Part shown: positions 9,911 through 17,361 of the stretch, piece by piece
How positions within the stretch are numbered: position 1 is the first letter of the stretch
Layout: each line of letters begins with the position of its first letter
DNA from: a bacterium
Lineage (GTDB): Bacteria > Arandabacterota > Arandabacteria > Arandabacterales > Arandabacteraceae
Assembly (NCBI GenBank): GCA_025774845.1
Contig: JALGZP010000009.1
Span: forward strand, 1 to 46,802
DNA length: 46,802 nt
Direction of reading: 5' to 3'
The notes under the pieces: generated by a model
What the model was told of the DNA's origin: nothing
The model's database searches: none
The model's input: the letters and a program-made list of their open reading frames with translations, nothing else
Translations under genes and position numbers: made by a program

Positions 9911-9967
9911 TAGACTCACAAATAAGAAAATGGTATACTCTGGGGAGTCGCGAGGTGACGGCCCCAG
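9911..9967 (+). promoter_or_regulatory. Sigma-70 promoter of the radical SAM gene with hairpin at the start site
   Basis: TAGACT (9911-9916), a 17-nt spacer and TATACT (9934-9939) form a good sigma-70 promoter. A 6-bp inverted repeat, CTGGGG (9940-9945) and CCCCAG (9962-9967), spans the expected start point near 9946. It could be an operator or a leader hairpin. The rest of the 200-nt spacer (9813-10012) shows nothing else clear. Confidence 0.6.
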
Positions 9968-10012
9968 GAGTTCAACGACAGTGGATAGTTCTGTCTCCGA
10001 GGGAATAGACGG

Positions 10013-11332
10013 ATGAAGAAGAAAGCTGTGCTGCTGATCGATTTCATCGGCTGCCCGAGGAATATGCTGCTCAAGCTCAGGTTCGAAGACTACCTCAAGG
10101 CCAACGGTTGGGACATCGGTTCGACCGAGGAAGTGGCTTCAGCCGACCTTGTCGCACATCTCGGTTGCGGCTTGATGAACAAGAATAGAAGGGAAACGCT
10201 CCGTATCATAGAGGCTGTGAACAAGCATCTTGCACCCCGCACTGATGATCCCATCTTTGTCGTGACCGGCTGTATCCCAAGCCAGTACAGGGCCGATATC
10301 GAAGAGATACACAGCGGTCCCGCATTCGGGGTCAGGGAGATTGAGAAGTTCGATGAGGTCATAAATGCCACAACGAGCATCCTTGACATTCCCACCCGGA
10401 CCCGTGTGAGGACCCGTGAACGAGTGATGTCGATCGTACGGGACAAGCGGAGAATTGACGTCGTCCGGGTTGCAAGTATCATACGAAAGGTGATCCACTG
10501 GTGCATATCCGGGTACTACGGGACCATCAACGGGACTTTGTTCACCGATGTAAACCGCGGCGTATACCCATTTGACTACTATCAGATGGGAGATGACACC
10601 TGGTGCATCATAACCTCCGAGGGCTGTCTCGGTAAGTGCTCCTACTGTGTCGGCAGGATTGCCAAGGGCAGATTGAGAAGCAAGCCTATAAAAGAGATCG
10701 TCGAGAGTGCCCGGCAGGGAGTGAAACAGGGCTACAAGTGGATATCACTGATCGCCGAGGATAACGGCGTTTACGGCAGGGATATAGATCTCGATTTCGG
10801 TACCCTGATCCGGGAATTGATCGCCATAGAGGGCGATTTCGGCCTGCTGATCGACAGTATGAATCCGAAAGACATGATAGAGTTATGTGATGAGTACCCC
10901 GATGTTTTCTCCACGGGCAAGATAAAGCGGCTTTGTCTCGCGGTCCAGCATGTAAGCCCGAGGATAATCAAGTCAATGAACCGCGACTATGATCTGGAGA
11001 GGCTGAAGCGATGCCTCGAGGTGATTACTGACGTATCACCCTCATTCTACATGGATGTTCATTTCATAATCGGCTACCCGGGCGAGACCAGGGAAGAGTT
11101 CAGGCAGTTGAAGGAGTTTGCCGAATGGCTCCTGGAGCTGAACCCGCTTCATTCCTTCAAGCCATTCGCGTTTTCTGCCAGCAAGGGGACAAAAGCCGCA
11201 CAGCTTCCCGACCAGATCCCTACCGCTATAACGCTGGGCCGGATCCTTGAAATGGATGTCATCTGCCTCAAGCACAGGTATAAGAAAGACCGGCGGCAGC
11301 GGCAGCTGGATCTCGGAGAAATCACCACCTGA
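10013..11332 (+). CDS. Radical SAM protein of the methylthiotransferase (MiaB/RimO) type, lacking TRAM
   Basis: The 439-residue protein has the radical SAM triad C205-x3-C209-x2-C212 within SEGCLGKCSYC, which binds [4Fe-4S]-SAM. Its N-terminal third carries three spaced cysteines (Cys14 in IGCPRN, Cys52 in LGCGLM, Cys87 in TGCIPS), which match the UPF0004 domain of MiaB, MtaB and RimO that binds the second, auxiliary cluster. Methylthiotransferases use both clusters to put a CH3-S group on tRNA or ribosomal protein S12. Two oddities: the linker between the halves (about 120-195) is long, and the C-terminus lacks a recognisable TRAM domain, so substrate recognition must differ. ATG 10013 follows GAGGG. 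It has its own promoter. Confidence 0.85.
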   Translation: MKKKAVLLIDFIGCPRNMLLKLRFEDYLKANGWDIGSTEEVASADLVAHLGCGLMNKNRRETLRIIEAVNKHLAPRTDDPIFVVTGCIPSQYRADIEEIHSGPAFGVREIEKFDEVINATTSILDIPTRTRVRTRERVMSIVRDKRRIDVVRVASIIRKVIHWCISGYYGTINGTLFTDVNRGVYPFDYYQMGDDTWCIITSEGCLGKCSYCVGRIAKGRLRSKPIKEIVESARQGVKQGYKWISLIAEDNGVYGRDIDLDFGTLIRELIAIEGDFGLLIDSMNPKDMIELCDEYPDVFSTGKIKRLCLAVQHVSPRIIKSMNRDYDLERLKRCLEVITDVSPSFYMDVHFIIGYPGETREEFRQLKEFAEWLLELNPLHSFKPFAFSASKGTKAAQLPDQIPTAITLGRILEMDVICLKHRYKKDRRQRQLDLGEITT

Positions 11333-11345
11333 TAGCGTGTTCCAC

Positions 11346-11378
11346 ACAGGGTCGACATGTTTCGATGACACGCCCTGT
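11346..11378. terminator. Possible bidirectional terminator between convergent genes
   Basis: ACAGGG (11346-11351) pairs with CCCTGT (11373-11378). Inside, TCGA (11352-11355) pairs with TCGA (11362-11365), leaving a one-sided bulge. It lies in the 59-nt gap between the converging radical SAM and mscS genes. There is no strong U-run, so the call rests on position and pairing. Confidence 0.3.
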
Positions 11379-11391
11379 TATCTTTGATGTA

Positions 11392-12216
11392 TCAGCCCTG
11401 GGCGGCCTTCTTCTCCTCGAACATATGGACATCCGTTTGCGGGTAGGGAATTGAAAGACCGCTGCTCTCCAGCTGAACCTTGGCCTTCTCTACCGTGTCG
11501 AAATAGACATCCCAGTAGTCCTCCGGTTTGACCCAGGGCCTGCACACGATATTGACACTGCTGTCGGCGAGTTCCGAAACCCCGATTGTAGGTGCTGGAT
11601 CCTTGAGAACACGCTCATCGGAGGTCACAATCGCCTGGAGGATGTCCTTGGCTTTCTTGAGGTCATCATCGTATGAAACACCGAAGACCAGATCGATGCG
11701 GCGCCGGTCGATCGCGGTGAAGTTGGTGATCTTGTCCGATGTGATCTGGCTGTTGGGGATAATGATGCGACGGTTGTCGGGTGAGCTCAGGATCGTGTTG
11801 AAAATGTGAATTCCCTGCACCGCGCCAAGCGTACCCGCAACTTCAACAAAATCCCCTACCTTGAAAGGCTTGAACATGATCAGCATGACCCCTGATGCGA
11901 AGTTCGAGAGTGACCCCTGAAGGGCGAAGGCAACTGCCAGCCCGGCGGCACCGAGAATGGCCACGAGTGAGGTTGTCTGAACCCCGAGCTTGTTCAGGGC
12001 GGCTATGATCACAAACACCAGGAGCAGGATATATACCAGCCTCTTGGCGAAGGTCGCGAGGGTGTTGTCTACCTCCGACTTCACAAGCAGTTTCTCTACA
12101 ACCCGGGAGATCACACCTGCCAGCCATTTCCCGATGATGAATATGATGATGGCCGCGACCACTTTCAAGCCGTAGGTGGTAAGATAACTCTGGATAGTAT
12201 CCCAATACTGCTCCAT
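11392..12216 (-). CDS. mscS: Small-conductance mechanosensitive channel, MscS family
   Basis: I chose ATG 12216, residue 23 of the longest open frame, because a perfect AAGGAGGT precedes it. The 274-residue protein matches MscS in length and layout. TM1 (about 16-36) and TM2 (about 58-78) lead into the pore-lining TM3 with the packed Gly/Ala pattern ILGAAGLAVAFALQGSLSNFASG. Then come KPFKVGDFVEV at the start of the beta domain and IIIPNSQI, a hallmark of the family. The channel opens on membrane stretch to release solutes during hypo-osmotic shock. It sits in the inner membrane. The gene is alone on its strand, divergent from the TPR lipoprotein. Confidence 0.94.
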   Translation of the reverse strand: MEQYWDTIQSYLTTYGLKVVAAIIIFIIGKWLAGVISRVVEKLLVKSEVDNTLATFAKRLVYILLLVFVIIAALNKLGVQTTSLVAILGAAGLAVAFALQGSLSNFASGVMLIMFKPFKVGDFVEVAGTLGAVQGIHIFNTILSSPDNRRIIIPNSQITSDKITNFTAIDRRRIDLVFGVSYDDDLKKAKDILQAIVTSDERVLKDPAPTIGVSELADSSVNIVCRPWVKPEDYWDVYFDTVEKAKVQLESSGLSIPYPQTDVHMFEEKKAAQG

Positions 12217-12254
12217 TCTGCACCTCCTTGGATTGGTATCTTGCTTTGGTGGCC

Positions 12255-12282
12255 ATGATAATACAGAGGGCCGCAAAGTCAA
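12255..12282 (-). promoter_or_regulatory. Sigma-70 promoter of mscS
   Basis: On the minus strand TTGACT (12282-12277), a 16-nt spacer and TATCAT (12260-12255) each match the consensus at five of six positions. Transcription would start near 12248, about 30 nt before the ATG. Confidence 0.6.
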
Positions 12283-12321
12283 GAACGTGATTCATGATTG
12301 GGACGTTGAAGAGGGACTTCT

Positions 12322-12352
12322 GTTGCGTTAGAGTCGCAATTGATAACGCAAC
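12322..12352. promoter_or_regulatory. 9-bp perfect inverted repeat upstream of the TPR lipoprotein
   Basis: GTTGCGTTA (12322-12330) and TAACGCAAC (12344-12352) are exact reverse complements separated by 13 nt. It lies 22 nt before the lipoprotein ATG, in the mscS divergent spacer. The spacing suits a dimeric repressor site or a leader hairpin; which regulator would bind is unknown. Confidence 0.5.
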
Positions 12353-12374
12353 CCGCATGTGGAGGGAGGAGTCT

Positions 12375-13352
12375 ATGAAGTCAGTCATTCTATTCATCCT
12401 GGTAGTTGCGATAGCAGGTTGTTCGCCCAAACCTGCGGTGAGGGATGTCACCGTGTCCGTTCCGCCGGCGCCACTGCCCGATTTCGACGCCATGTGGGAT
12501 TACAACGATCCGGCCGCCACCGAAGCCGGTTTCCGGCAAGTGCTTCCGCAGGCCGAAGCATCCGGCGACGTGTCGTATCATGCCCAGTTGCTGACACAGG
12601 TAGCCAGAACGCAGGGATTGCAGATGAAGTTCGAAGCGGCGCACAAAACTCTTGATCAAGCCCAGGCCATGCTGACCGAGCATCTGGTCGTTGCAAGGAT
12701 ACGATACCTGCTTGAGCGGGGCAGGGTCTACAATTCTGCGAAGGATCCGGAAGCGGCCAAACCGCTCTTTCTTGAAGCCTGGGAAACAGGGCTCAACACC
12801 GGAGAGGATGACTACGCCCTTGACGCCGCACACATGATGGCGATTATCGAGCCCCCTGAGCAGCAGCTCGTGTGGGCGGGAAAAGCCATGGATCTTGCGG
12901 AGAAGACAACCGACGAGCATGCCAAACGCTGGTTGGGTCCCCTCTATAACAACACCGGGTGGAGCTACCATGATCTGGGACAGTATGATAAAGCCCTCGA
13001 GCTCTTTGAGAAATCTCTGGCCTTCCGCGAGGAACGGAAGGATGCCGAGGGGACAAGGATCGCCAGGTGGACGATTGCACGAACCTACCGGTCGCTCGGC
13101 AGGGTCGAAGAGGCCCTCGAGATGCAGAAAATGCTTGAGCAGGAGTTCGAGACCGAAGGAGTCCAGCAAGACGGTTACGTATATGAGGAAATAGGTGAGT
13201 GCCTGCTGCTTCTGGATAAGACCGGCGAGGCCTCTGGGTATTTCAGGAAGGCCTACGACCTTCTATCGCAGGATCAGTGGCTGGTTGCCAATGAGGCGGA
13301 GAGGTTGGAGCGCCTCAAGGAGCTTGGAGGGGGAGCCGCGCCGCCTGAGTGA
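12375..13352 (+). CDS. TPR-repeat lipoprotein
   Basis: ATG 12375 sits four nt after a very strong GGAGGGAGGA ribosome site; the open frame extends further upstream but without support. The 325-residue product begins MKSVILFILVVAIAGC, a classic lipoprotein signal with lipid-accepting Cys16. The rest is almost all helical TPR-like pairs, for example LYNNTGWSYHDLGQYDKALELFEKS around residues 190-214 and RSLGRVEEALEMQKML after it. It is probably an envelope-anchored scaffold for protein-protein contacts; the partner is unknown. No catalytic residues are apparent. It lies upstream of the S49 peptidase on the same strand, but 354 nt and a separate promoter lie between them. Confidence 0.85.
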   Translation: MKSVILFILVVAIAGCSPKPAVRDVTVSVPPAPLPDFDAMWDYNDPAATEAGFRQVLPQAEASGDVSYHAQLLTQVARTQGLQMKFEAAHKTLDQAQAMLTEHLVVARIRYLLERGRVYNSAKDPEAAKPLFLEAWETGLNTGEDDYALDAAHMMAIIEPPEQQLVWAGKAMDLAEKTTDEHAKRWLGPLYNNTGWSYHDLGQYDKALELFEKSLAFREERKDAEGTRIARWTIARTYRSLGRVEEALEMQKMLEQEFETEGVQQDGYVYEEIGECLLLLDKTGEASGYFRKAYDLLSQDQWLVANEAERLERLKELGGGAAPPE

Positions 13353-13433
13353 AGTCCCTCATTGCCAAGTGTGCTCGCACCATGGGTTGCCTGCGGCCCG
13401 GTGTAAGGGCGGCGGGTACATTTCCCACACTTG

Positions 13434-13450
13434 TGTGTCTCTTGGACACA
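13434..13450. promoter_or_regulatory. Candidate enhancer dyad for a sigma-54 activator
   Basis: TGTGTC (13434-13439) and GACACA (13445-13450) are exact inverted repeats with a 5-nt spacer. The dyad lies 138 nt before the GG of the sigma-54 promoter, the normal range for an activator site. Its TGTC...GACA core resembles, but is not the same as, the TGTCTCA dyads further on. Confidence 0.45.
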
Positions 13451-13587
13451 TCCGGAGAGGGCGGCCCGCCCCGTGGGCTGCAACCGGAAACACAACAAGA
13501 TTCTCCACACTATGCTAAGTGCCCGACAAACCTGATGGTTAGGTCCACTGCAAGGGACGCGCAAGGGGCTCCTCATGTGGTGGCCCG

Positions 13588-13603
13588 TGGCACGAACTTT
13601 GCG
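13588..13603 (+). promoter_or_regulatory. Sigma-54 (-24/-12) promoter of the S49 peptidase
   Basis: TGGCACGAACTTTGCG matches the sigma-54 consensus TGGCACG-N4-TTGC throughout. The invariant GG (13589-13590) and GC (13601-13602) have first bases exactly 12 nt apart. Start of transcription would be near 13614, giving a leader of about 93 nt. Expression should then need RpoN and an AAA+ activator. Confidence 0.72.
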
Positions 13604-13706
13604 ATGTCTTCACCTGGATGTTTCCATCCAGACGTAGCCGAATGGCTTTACAAGTTTTCAATCAGTGGTTAGTATGTTAGATCGCTGCCAAAAAGGAGGG
13701 AAGGCT

Positions 13707-16154
13707 ATGAAGGTGATCGCGATTGCTGCATTATTGCTCTCGATATCGGCCGTAACGGCCAATACCGGCACAGTTATTCCGCCGTATCACAGCCAGGATA
13801 ATTTTCTTCTGACCTCCCCCGGCGGAATGGGGTTCGGTCTGTACGGGTATGCCAATCCGGCGTTGCTTAAGTACGTCGAGCGACCGGATATCCTTTTCAC
13901 CTGGTCGGATGCGTCCGGCGAGTGGAATGACTTCGACAGATGGGGTCTGTTTGTGGGGCTTCCCACGCCCAATATGGGTTTCGGTATGATCCGGAACAAG
14001 GGCGCCATGGGGACTGTGACGGACTACAAGTTGTCACTGGCGTTCGGTGACCGGGGTTCGAGCTTCGGTGTCGGTTACGGCTGGTCCGGTGGCAGCATCG
14101 GCGAGTACAACCGGGCCCGGGTTCTGACCGTGGGTTCGCTTACGCGGCCTATGCCGCAGCTGTCAGTCGGAATGACCGGTGCCTTTGCCACATCAGGAAG
14201 TGCAAAGGAGGGTGTTTTTGACCTCGCAGTGCGCCCGCTCGGGAACGAAGTTGTAGCCGTTTTCGGAGACTATGCCATTCAGAATGGCGAGAAGCCAGAA
14301 GACGGTCACTGGAGTACCGGTGTGGCCCTGGAGATCCTGCCCGGTGTTCGCTTGACCGGCCGCTATTTCGACACGCATGGGTTCAGCGCGGGGCTCAATT
14401 TCAGCCTCGGCGACATGGGGCTCGTAAGCCAGGCCCACTTTGACGATGAACGCGAGCACGGCTACAACACCTACGGTGTCCGGCTCGGGGCAATGGACAG
14501 GAATGTGTTCACACGCCTGATGCATCGCCGGGCACGGTATATAGATCTTCAGCTTACCGGGCTGACAAAGTACCAGCGTTACAGGATATTCGACGAGTCC
14601 AATACACTTACCGGGCTGCTCTCGGCCATAGATGGTGCGAAAGAAGATGAAACCGTAGCCGGGATTGCCATAAATACATCAGGCATGCGTTTCTCAAGTA
14701 TTGAAATGGCGTGGGAGATCCGCGAGAAACTCAAGGAGTTCAAGTCCGCCGGCAAACACGTGGTGATGTTTATCGACGACGCGGGGTTATACAAGTATCA
14801 CTTCGCATCCGTCGCAGACAAGATCGTCATGGACCCGACAGGTGACATAACGCTACCGGGTATGCGACTCGGAAGGACTTATCTCAAGGGCACCCTTGAG
14901 AAACTGGGGATCGGGTTCGACGAGTTGCGCTTCTTCAAGTACAAGTCCGCCTACGAGGGTTTCGCACGGGAAAGCATGTCAGAGGGGGATCAAGAGCAGA
15001 TCTTCGCAATTCTCGAAGACTTCTACGGTCTGATGAGGACAGAGATAACCGAAGAGCGCGGGATTTCGCCGGAGGAATTCGACCGGATGGTCAATGAAGA
15101 CCTCTTCTTCATGCCCGAGGAGGCCCTGGAGGCCGGGCTGGTCGATACGCTCGGCCGCTGGGAGGCTGTTAAAAAGACGATCGAGAAGATCGAGGGAGAA
15201 CCCAAGGGCATGATGCGTCCCGGTGGTATAGCGAAATACCGGATGCCGCGTGACGATTACTGGGGCAAGCGACCTCAGGTCGCGCTCATATACGCGCTCG
15301 GTGTCTGCGCGATGGACCAGGGTATAAAGGCACGGACGCTGTCGAAAGTGATTGAGGGCGTATCCGGCAACGATAATATCAAGGCCGTGGTCTTCCGTGT
15401 CGACTCGCCGGGTGGCAGCGGCACCGCATCGGATGTCGTTGCGGAGGCGCTGAAGAAATGCGCCGAGAAGAAACCAGTAATTGTCTCGCAGGGGATGGTT
15501 GCCGGCAGCGGTGGATATTGGATATCAATGTACGGGGATACGATCGTGGCATCCCCTTTGACGATTACGGGTTCGATCGGTGTAATCGGCGGGTGGTTCT
15601 ACAACAAGGGGCTTAAAGAGAAGCTGGGTATGGCCACGGACGTGGCGAAGATCGGCGACCATGCGGATCTCGGCTTTGGTGTCTCACTGCCACTGCTCGG
15701 CCAGGTCCCGGACCGCAACTTCACCGACGATGAGCGCTCGAAGGTGGAACACAGCATAAAGGCGTTCTACAAGCACTTTGTCGAGAAGGTCGCAAAGGGC
15801 CGCGATATGGAGTATGACGAGATCCACGAAATCGGCCAGGGTCGTGTGTGGTCAGGTTCCGACGGGGTGGGGAATGGGCTTGTTGATGAGCTGGGTGGAC
15901 TCGAAACCGCCATCAAGATCGCAAAGGCCAAGGCCGGGATTGCGGCCGATGAGAAAGTCGATATAATCCAGATACCTCAGGCCCCGCTGTTCGACCCCAA
16001 TATGTTTATGCCGAGATTGTTCGGCGTCAAGTATGAGAAGAATGAACTGATTGAGCATCTTAAGTTCCGGATGGAACATAACGGCCAACCGATGCCGCTG
16101 ATGCCGCTCGAAGAGTTGGATTATCTGTCTGACTACATGGAGACCGGCTCCTAA
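13707..16154 (+). CDS. SppA-like S49 peptidase with beta-barrel-like N-terminal domain
   Basis: ATG 13707 follows AAAAAGGAGGG. The 815-residue protein has a signal peptide (about 1-19). Residues 20-270 hold many short Gly/aromatic-rich beta strands like an outer-membrane barrel or PorV-type domain. Two S49 folds follow, as in long SppA. The predicted dyad is complete: Lys413 in FKYKSAYEGFARE aligns with the general base of the first repeat, and Ser601 in GMVAGSGGYW is the nucleophile of the second. SppA enzymes cut released signal peptides and other membrane peptides in the periplasmic membrane space. The extra N-terminal domain instead suggests a cell-surface or outer-membrane role. A sigma-54 promoter drives it, so it is likely induced rather than housekeeping. 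Confidence 0.87.
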   Translation: MKVIAIAALLLSISAVTANTGTVIPPYHSQDNFLLTSPGGMGFGLYGYANPALLKYVERPDILFTWSDASGEWNDFDRWGLFVGLPTPNMGFGMIRNKGAMGTVTDYKLSLAFGDRGSSFGVGYGWSGGSIGEYNRARVLTVGSLTRPMPQLSVGMTGAFATSGSAKEGVFDLAVRPLGNEVVAVFGDYAIQNGEKPEDGHWSTGVALEILPGVRLTGRYFDTHGFSAGLNFSLGDMGLVSQAHFDDEREHGYNTYGVRLGAMDRNVFTRLMHRRARYIDLQLTGLTKYQRYRIFDESNTLTGLLSAIDGAKEDETVAGIAINTSGMRFSSIEMAWEIREKLKEFKSAGKHVVMFIDDAGLYKYHFASVADKIVMDPTGDITLPGMRLGRTYLKGTLEKLGIGFDELRFFKYKSAYEGFARESMSEGDQEQIFAILEDFYGLMRTEITEERGISPEEFDRMVNEDLFFMPEEALEAGLVDTLGRWEAVKKTIEKIEGEPKGMMRPGGIAKYRMPRDDYWGKRPQVALIYALGVCAMDQGIKARTLSKVIEGVSGNDNIKAVVFRVDSPGGSGTASDVVAEALKKCAEKKPVIVSQGMVAGSGGYWISMYGDTIVASPLTITGSIGVIGGWFYNKGLKEKLGMATDVAKIGDHADLGFGVSLPLLGQVPDRNFTDDERSKVEHSIKAFYKHFVEKVAKGRDMEYDEIHEIGQGRVWSGSDGVGNGLVDELGGLETAIKIAKAKAGIAADEKVDIIQIPQAPLFDPNMFMPRLFGVKYEKNELIEHLKFRMEHNGQPMPLMPLEELDYLSDYMETGS

Positions 16155-16164
16155 AAAACTCCCT

Positions 16165-16225
16165 GGGGTCAGAGCTCAAAATTTGCACGCGGGTTCGGCG
16201 CGTGCAAATTTTGAGCTCTGACCCC
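16165..16225. repeat. REP-like palindromic element, copy 1
   Basis: Two perfect 26-bp arms (16165-16190 and 16200-16225) flank a 9-nt loop. The arm begins GGGGTCAGAGCTC. It starts 11 nt after the S49 stop codon, so it would also form a very stable 3' hairpin on that transcript. A decayed second copy is at 36828-36879. The size, form and 3'-flank position fit REP or other small non-autonomous repeats; no transposase is in the window. Confidence 0.85.
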
Positions 16226-16306
16226 CCGTACATTTGCGAATCGTTTCCCCGGTTTCCCATCGTACCGTCGCTTGATTGTTGATAGGCCGGATGCTACGGT
16301 GTGTGT

Positions 16307-17335
16307 ATGAAAGCGATGGTACTCAGAGAGATCTACGACCTTAAGAATGGTACGGCTCCGTTGGAGCTTGCAGATATTCCCACTCCCGTGCCGGGAGAGA
16401 AAGACCTTCTGGTGAAAATCTCGGCATGCGGTGTGTGTCACACCGAGCTCGATGAAATCGAAGGACGGACCCCCCCACCCCGACTTCCGGTTGTGCCAGG
16501 TCACCAGGTAATCGGGCGAGTGGAAGTGGGGGGTGACAGTACCCGGCTATTCAGACCCGGTGATAGGGTGGGTATCGCATGGATCTACACGGCATGCGGC
16601 AAATGCAAGTTCTGTATTGGGGGGAAGGAGAATCTGTGCCCTGACTTTCAGGCGACGGGTAGAGATGTCGATGGAGGCTATGCCGAATATATGAGAGTTC
16701 CGGAGGACTTCGCCTATGCGATCCCCGGGGAGTTCTCAGACTCCGAGGCCGCACCGCTCCTGTGCGCCGGGGCCATCGGATATCGATCGCTGAGGCTTGC
16801 GGGTCTCAAGGACGGAGAGAGCCTCGGACTCACCGGTTTCGGGGCATCAGCGCACCTGGTACTCAAGATGGTGAGGTACAAGTACCCTGAGTCAAACGTT
16901 TTCGTTTTCGCAAGAAGCGAGAAGGAGCGGGCGTTCGCCATGGAGCTCGGTGCCGTGTGGGCCGGTGACACGGACGATGCGCCACCGGGCAGACTGGATT
17001 CGATCATCGACACGACACCGGTGTGGAAACCCGTTGTGGAGGGGCTCAAGCATCTCGAGCCGGGCGGGAGACTGGTGATCAATGCCATTCGCAAGGAGGA
17101 TGCGGACAAGGACTATCTGCTCCGGTGTGATTATCCCAACCACCTCTGGATGGAAAAGGAGATCAAGAGCGTTGCCAATGTTACGAGGCGGGATGTCGGT
17201 GAATTCCTCGAACTTGCGGCCAGCATACCATTAAAGCCCGAGGTGCAGGAATACGCACTCGAGGATGCCAACGCCGCCCTCATGGAACTCAAACAGCGGA
17301 AAATCAGAGGCGCGAAGGTCCTCCGAATAGTCTGA
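16307..17335 (+). CDS. Zinc-dependent alcohol dehydrogenase
   Basis: This 342-residue medium-chain dehydrogenase keeps the catalytic-zinc motif ISACGVCHTE plus a GHQ segment, and the structural-zinc cysteines CGKCKFCIGGKENLC. The nucleotide fold shows a short Gly motif LTGFGASAH rather than GxGxxG. It would oxidise primary alcohols or reduce aldehydes with NAD(P). It resembles the AdhA/AdhP branch by length and motifs. ATG 16307 has no clear Shine-Dalgarno. TTGATT-N17-TACGGT (16272-16300) would place the start of transcription at or beside the ATG, so the message may be leaderless. GH97 begins 26 nt downstream, which suggests an operon, though the metabolic link is not evident. Confidence 0.9.
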   Translation: MKAMVLREIYDLKNGTAPLELADIPTPVPGEKDLLVKISACGVCHTELDEIEGRTPPPRLPVVPGHQVIGRVEVGGDSTRLFRPGDRVGIAWIYTACGKCKFCIGGKENLCPDFQATGRDVDGGYAEYMRVPEDFAYAIPGEFSDSEAAPLLCAGAIGYRSLRLAGLKDGESLGLTGFGASAHLVLKMVRYKYPESNVFVFARSEKERAFAMELGAVWAGDTDDAPPGRLDSIIDTTPVWKPVVEGLKHLEPGGRLVINAIRKEDADKDYLLRCDYPNHLWMEKEIKSVANVTRRDVGEFLELAASIPLKPEVQEYALEDANAALMELKQRKIRGAKVLRIV

Positions 17336-17361
17336 GCCTATGCAACCTGTGAGGTCATCGT

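Larger units (their letters stand above)
13353..13706 (+). other. Gene-free spacer holding sigma-54 control elements of the S49 peptidase
   Basis: This 354-nt stretch has no convincing gene. It contains the 13434-13450 dyad and the 13588-13603 sigma-54 promoter, listed separately, and an AAAAAGGAGGG ribosome site ending just before ATG 13707. No terminator for the upstream lipoprotein gene is clear. Confidence 0.6.

Noticed and set aside
16165-16225. Plain intrinsic terminator of the S49 gene
   Set aside because: The hairpin lacks a U-run and recurs at 36828 in another context, so a repeat element explains it better, though it may also stop transcription.
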